The notes beneath the pieces are model-generated. The model was not told the DNA's origin, searched no databases, and worked only from the letters and a program-made list of their open reading frames with translations. The position numbers were made by a program, and so were the translations under genes. Shown here piece by piece: positions 4,450 through 5,422 of a DNA stretch of 5,422 nucleotides. Origin of the DNA: an uncultured Lachnospiraceae bacterium (GTDB lineage: Bacteria > Bacillota > Clostridia > Lachnospirales > Lachnospiraceae); the NCBI GenBank assembly GCA_947628025.1, contig CANQYH010000224.1, positions 1 through 5,422 on the forward strand. The letters are read 5' to 3'. Each line of letters begins with the position of its first letter. Position 1 is the first letter of the stretch.

Positions 4450-5422
4450 TTCATCCGACCAGCTGTACCAGCGCGAAACGATTTTCTCCCGCCCAAAACC
4501 AAACTTTTCAAATAATGCAAGCGCAGGGCTGTTTACAGATGGCACAGCGAGCCGCAGCCGTTTACATCCACGCCCGGCTGCGATCCTCTCCGCCGCTGCG
4601 AGAGCTGCCAGAGCCAGACCTTTCCGCCGGTCGTTCTCCGCGATGCCGATCCTTTCTACCTCCAGACTGTCCCCGCAGACTGCCAGCTGCAAGATCCCCG
4701 CGTTTCTCCCATCCGCCCGCAGAAAGAAAAGTTCTTTCACACCGCCGGAGATCTGCTCTGCCGTTTCCGCGTCCGTCACGGACACAAAGCCGGGAACGGA
4801 ACGGAAGATCTCATTCGCCAGCGCAGAAAACGCGAAAACGTCCGCGTCTGTGACCGGAGTCAGCCGCAGGTCCGCCGGAACCGCCGCGAAACATTTTCCA
4901 TCTGCCGGAACTGCTGCGGAACTATTTCCGCTTATCAGAGCCGCCGCGGGACTTTTTCCATTCACCAAAACTGCCTCGGATCCATTTCCATCCGCCGGCA
5001 CACCCCCCGCCCCCGCAGCGCCGATCGTTTTCTCCATCGCAATCACGTCGCAGGCATGATGGAACGTATAATAGCCGTAGGCTTTTCCCTCCACGATACG
5101 GCCCTCCGGACATTCCTCTTTTCTCCCGCCCTCCAGGTCGCAGACAAAGACCTGTCGCGCCCCATTGCGCATGGACTGATGCGTGAGCCGCAAAAGCAAA
5201 CGGTCGAAGTCCCGCTCCGCGCAGCGCCGTATGATCAGATACGCCTTCCCTTTCTCCGGGATCTCCCGCTGGATCAGCTCATAGGACCAGTCCTTATTTT
5301 CAGCAGCGATCCGGTCGCGCAGCTTCTTCTCGTATTCCATACTCACCAGCGTCAGCCCCTTAGCGGGAGCCGTCGGCCCTGCCGCGCGGCGGTCCCTGGC
5401 GTCCAGGATCTCTTCCACATGC
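4441..5422 (-). CDS. TruA C-terminus fused in frame to a GNAT-family acetyltransferase, 5' end cut by window edge
   Basis: The frame is open from the window edge to TGA at 4441, with 326 complete codons visible. The first visible residues, HVEEILDARDRRAAG then GPTAPAKGLTLVSMEYE, are the conserved C-terminus of TruA, the enzyme that makes pseudouridine at tRNA positions 38-40. The TruA body would lie upstream. The next 100 residues (from KKLRDRIAAENKDWSYELIQ to about AMEK) form an alpha/beta domain I cannot name, perhaps a divergent GNAT-like half. Then come four decapeptide repeats and a GNAT domain from about residue 182, with acetyl-CoA motif RRKGLA (264-269) and a C-terminal NSPALALFEKFGF. 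(Numbering starts at the GTG at 5418.) GNAT enzymes transfer an acetyl group from acetyl-CoA to an amine; the substrate here is unknown. Met27 (ATG at 5340) could start a separate acetyltransferase, but no stop codon ends TruA first. A sequencing indel that fused two genes is the main alternative. Confidence 0.87.
   Translation of the reverse strand, partial: HVEEILDARDRRAAGPTAPAKGLTLVSMEYEKKLRDRIAAENKDWSYELIQREIPEKGKAYLIIRRCAERDFDRLLLRLTHQSMRNGARQVFVCDLEGGRKEECPEGRIVEGKAYGYYTFHHACDVIAMEKTIGAAGAGGVPADGNGSEAVLVNGKSPAAALISGNSSAAVPADGKCFAAVPADLRLTPVTDADVFAFSALANEIFRSVPGFVSVTDAETAEQISGGVKELFFLRADGRNAGILQLAVCGDSLEVERIGIAENDRRKGLALAALAAAERIAAGRGCKRLRLAVPSVNSPALALFEKFGFGREKIVSRWYSWSDERT
4879..4998 (-). 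repeat. Four tandem 30-bp repeats encoding a decapeptide linker
   Basis: Units at 4879-4908, 4909-4938, 4939-4968 and 4969-4998 are exactly 30 bp, so the reading frame is kept. They encode, in order of translation, PADGNGSEAV, LVNGKSPAAA, LISGNSSAAV and PADGKCFAAV, and a partial fifth unit, PAD, follows. The consensus has Gly at position 4, Asn/Lys at 5 and Ala-Val or Ala-Ala at the end. The first and last DNA units match at 23 of 30 bases. The small, polar residues suggest a flexible spacer between the central domain and the GNAT domain. Confidence 0.85.

Noticed and set aside
4232..5059. Plus-strand 275-codon frame opposite the GNAT gene
   Set aside because: Antisense shadow of the TruA-GNAT frame, rich in Ser/Arg/Ala, with the 30-bp repeats giving it false regularity.

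Overview
The window reads as chromosomal DNA of a GC-rich member of the Bacillota, class Clostridia, most probably Lachnospiraceae-like. The signs are a DUF4250 small protein, a YesN-type response regulator with a C-terminal AraC domain, clostridial-type Shine-Dalgarno sites and a sigma-A promoter. No genus can be named from the sequence alone. All four well-supported genes lie on the minus strand, so transcription runs from high to low coordinates.

Right end (4441-5422): the C-terminus of a TruA-type tRNA pseudouridine synthase runs in frame, with no stop codon, into a GNAT-type acetyltransferase. The two parts are joined by a second domain and a linker made of four 30-bp tandem repeats. A 283-bp gap follows. 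It holds a direct duplication of the gene's last bases and a possible 30-codon ORF with a good ribosome binding site.

Middle (2439-4157): a 572-residue YesN-like response regulator. Its receiver keeps the phospho-acceptor Asp and the Lys but has lost part of the acidic pocket and the Ser/Thr switch residue. No histidine kinase is visible next to it.

Gap (1528-2438): about 900 bp with no convincing gene but an unusual density of perfect or near-perfect inverted repeats. They include four helices that abut with no unpaired base between them, a 19-bp nested stem, a multibranched 9-bp-closed domain, a 12-bp inverted repeat and a 13-pair hairpin at the end. I read it as a candidate large structured RNA of roughly 600-700 nt on the minus strand. 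This is the most interesting part of the window, but it is inference from hand-found pairings.

Left end (1-1527): a sigma-A promoter with an extended -10 drives a DUF4250 small protein, followed 56 bp later by cardiolipin synthase, which runs off the window before its second HKD motif. These two probably form an operon in phospholipid or envelope metabolism. The link between DUF4250 and cardiolipin synthesis rests only on adjacency.
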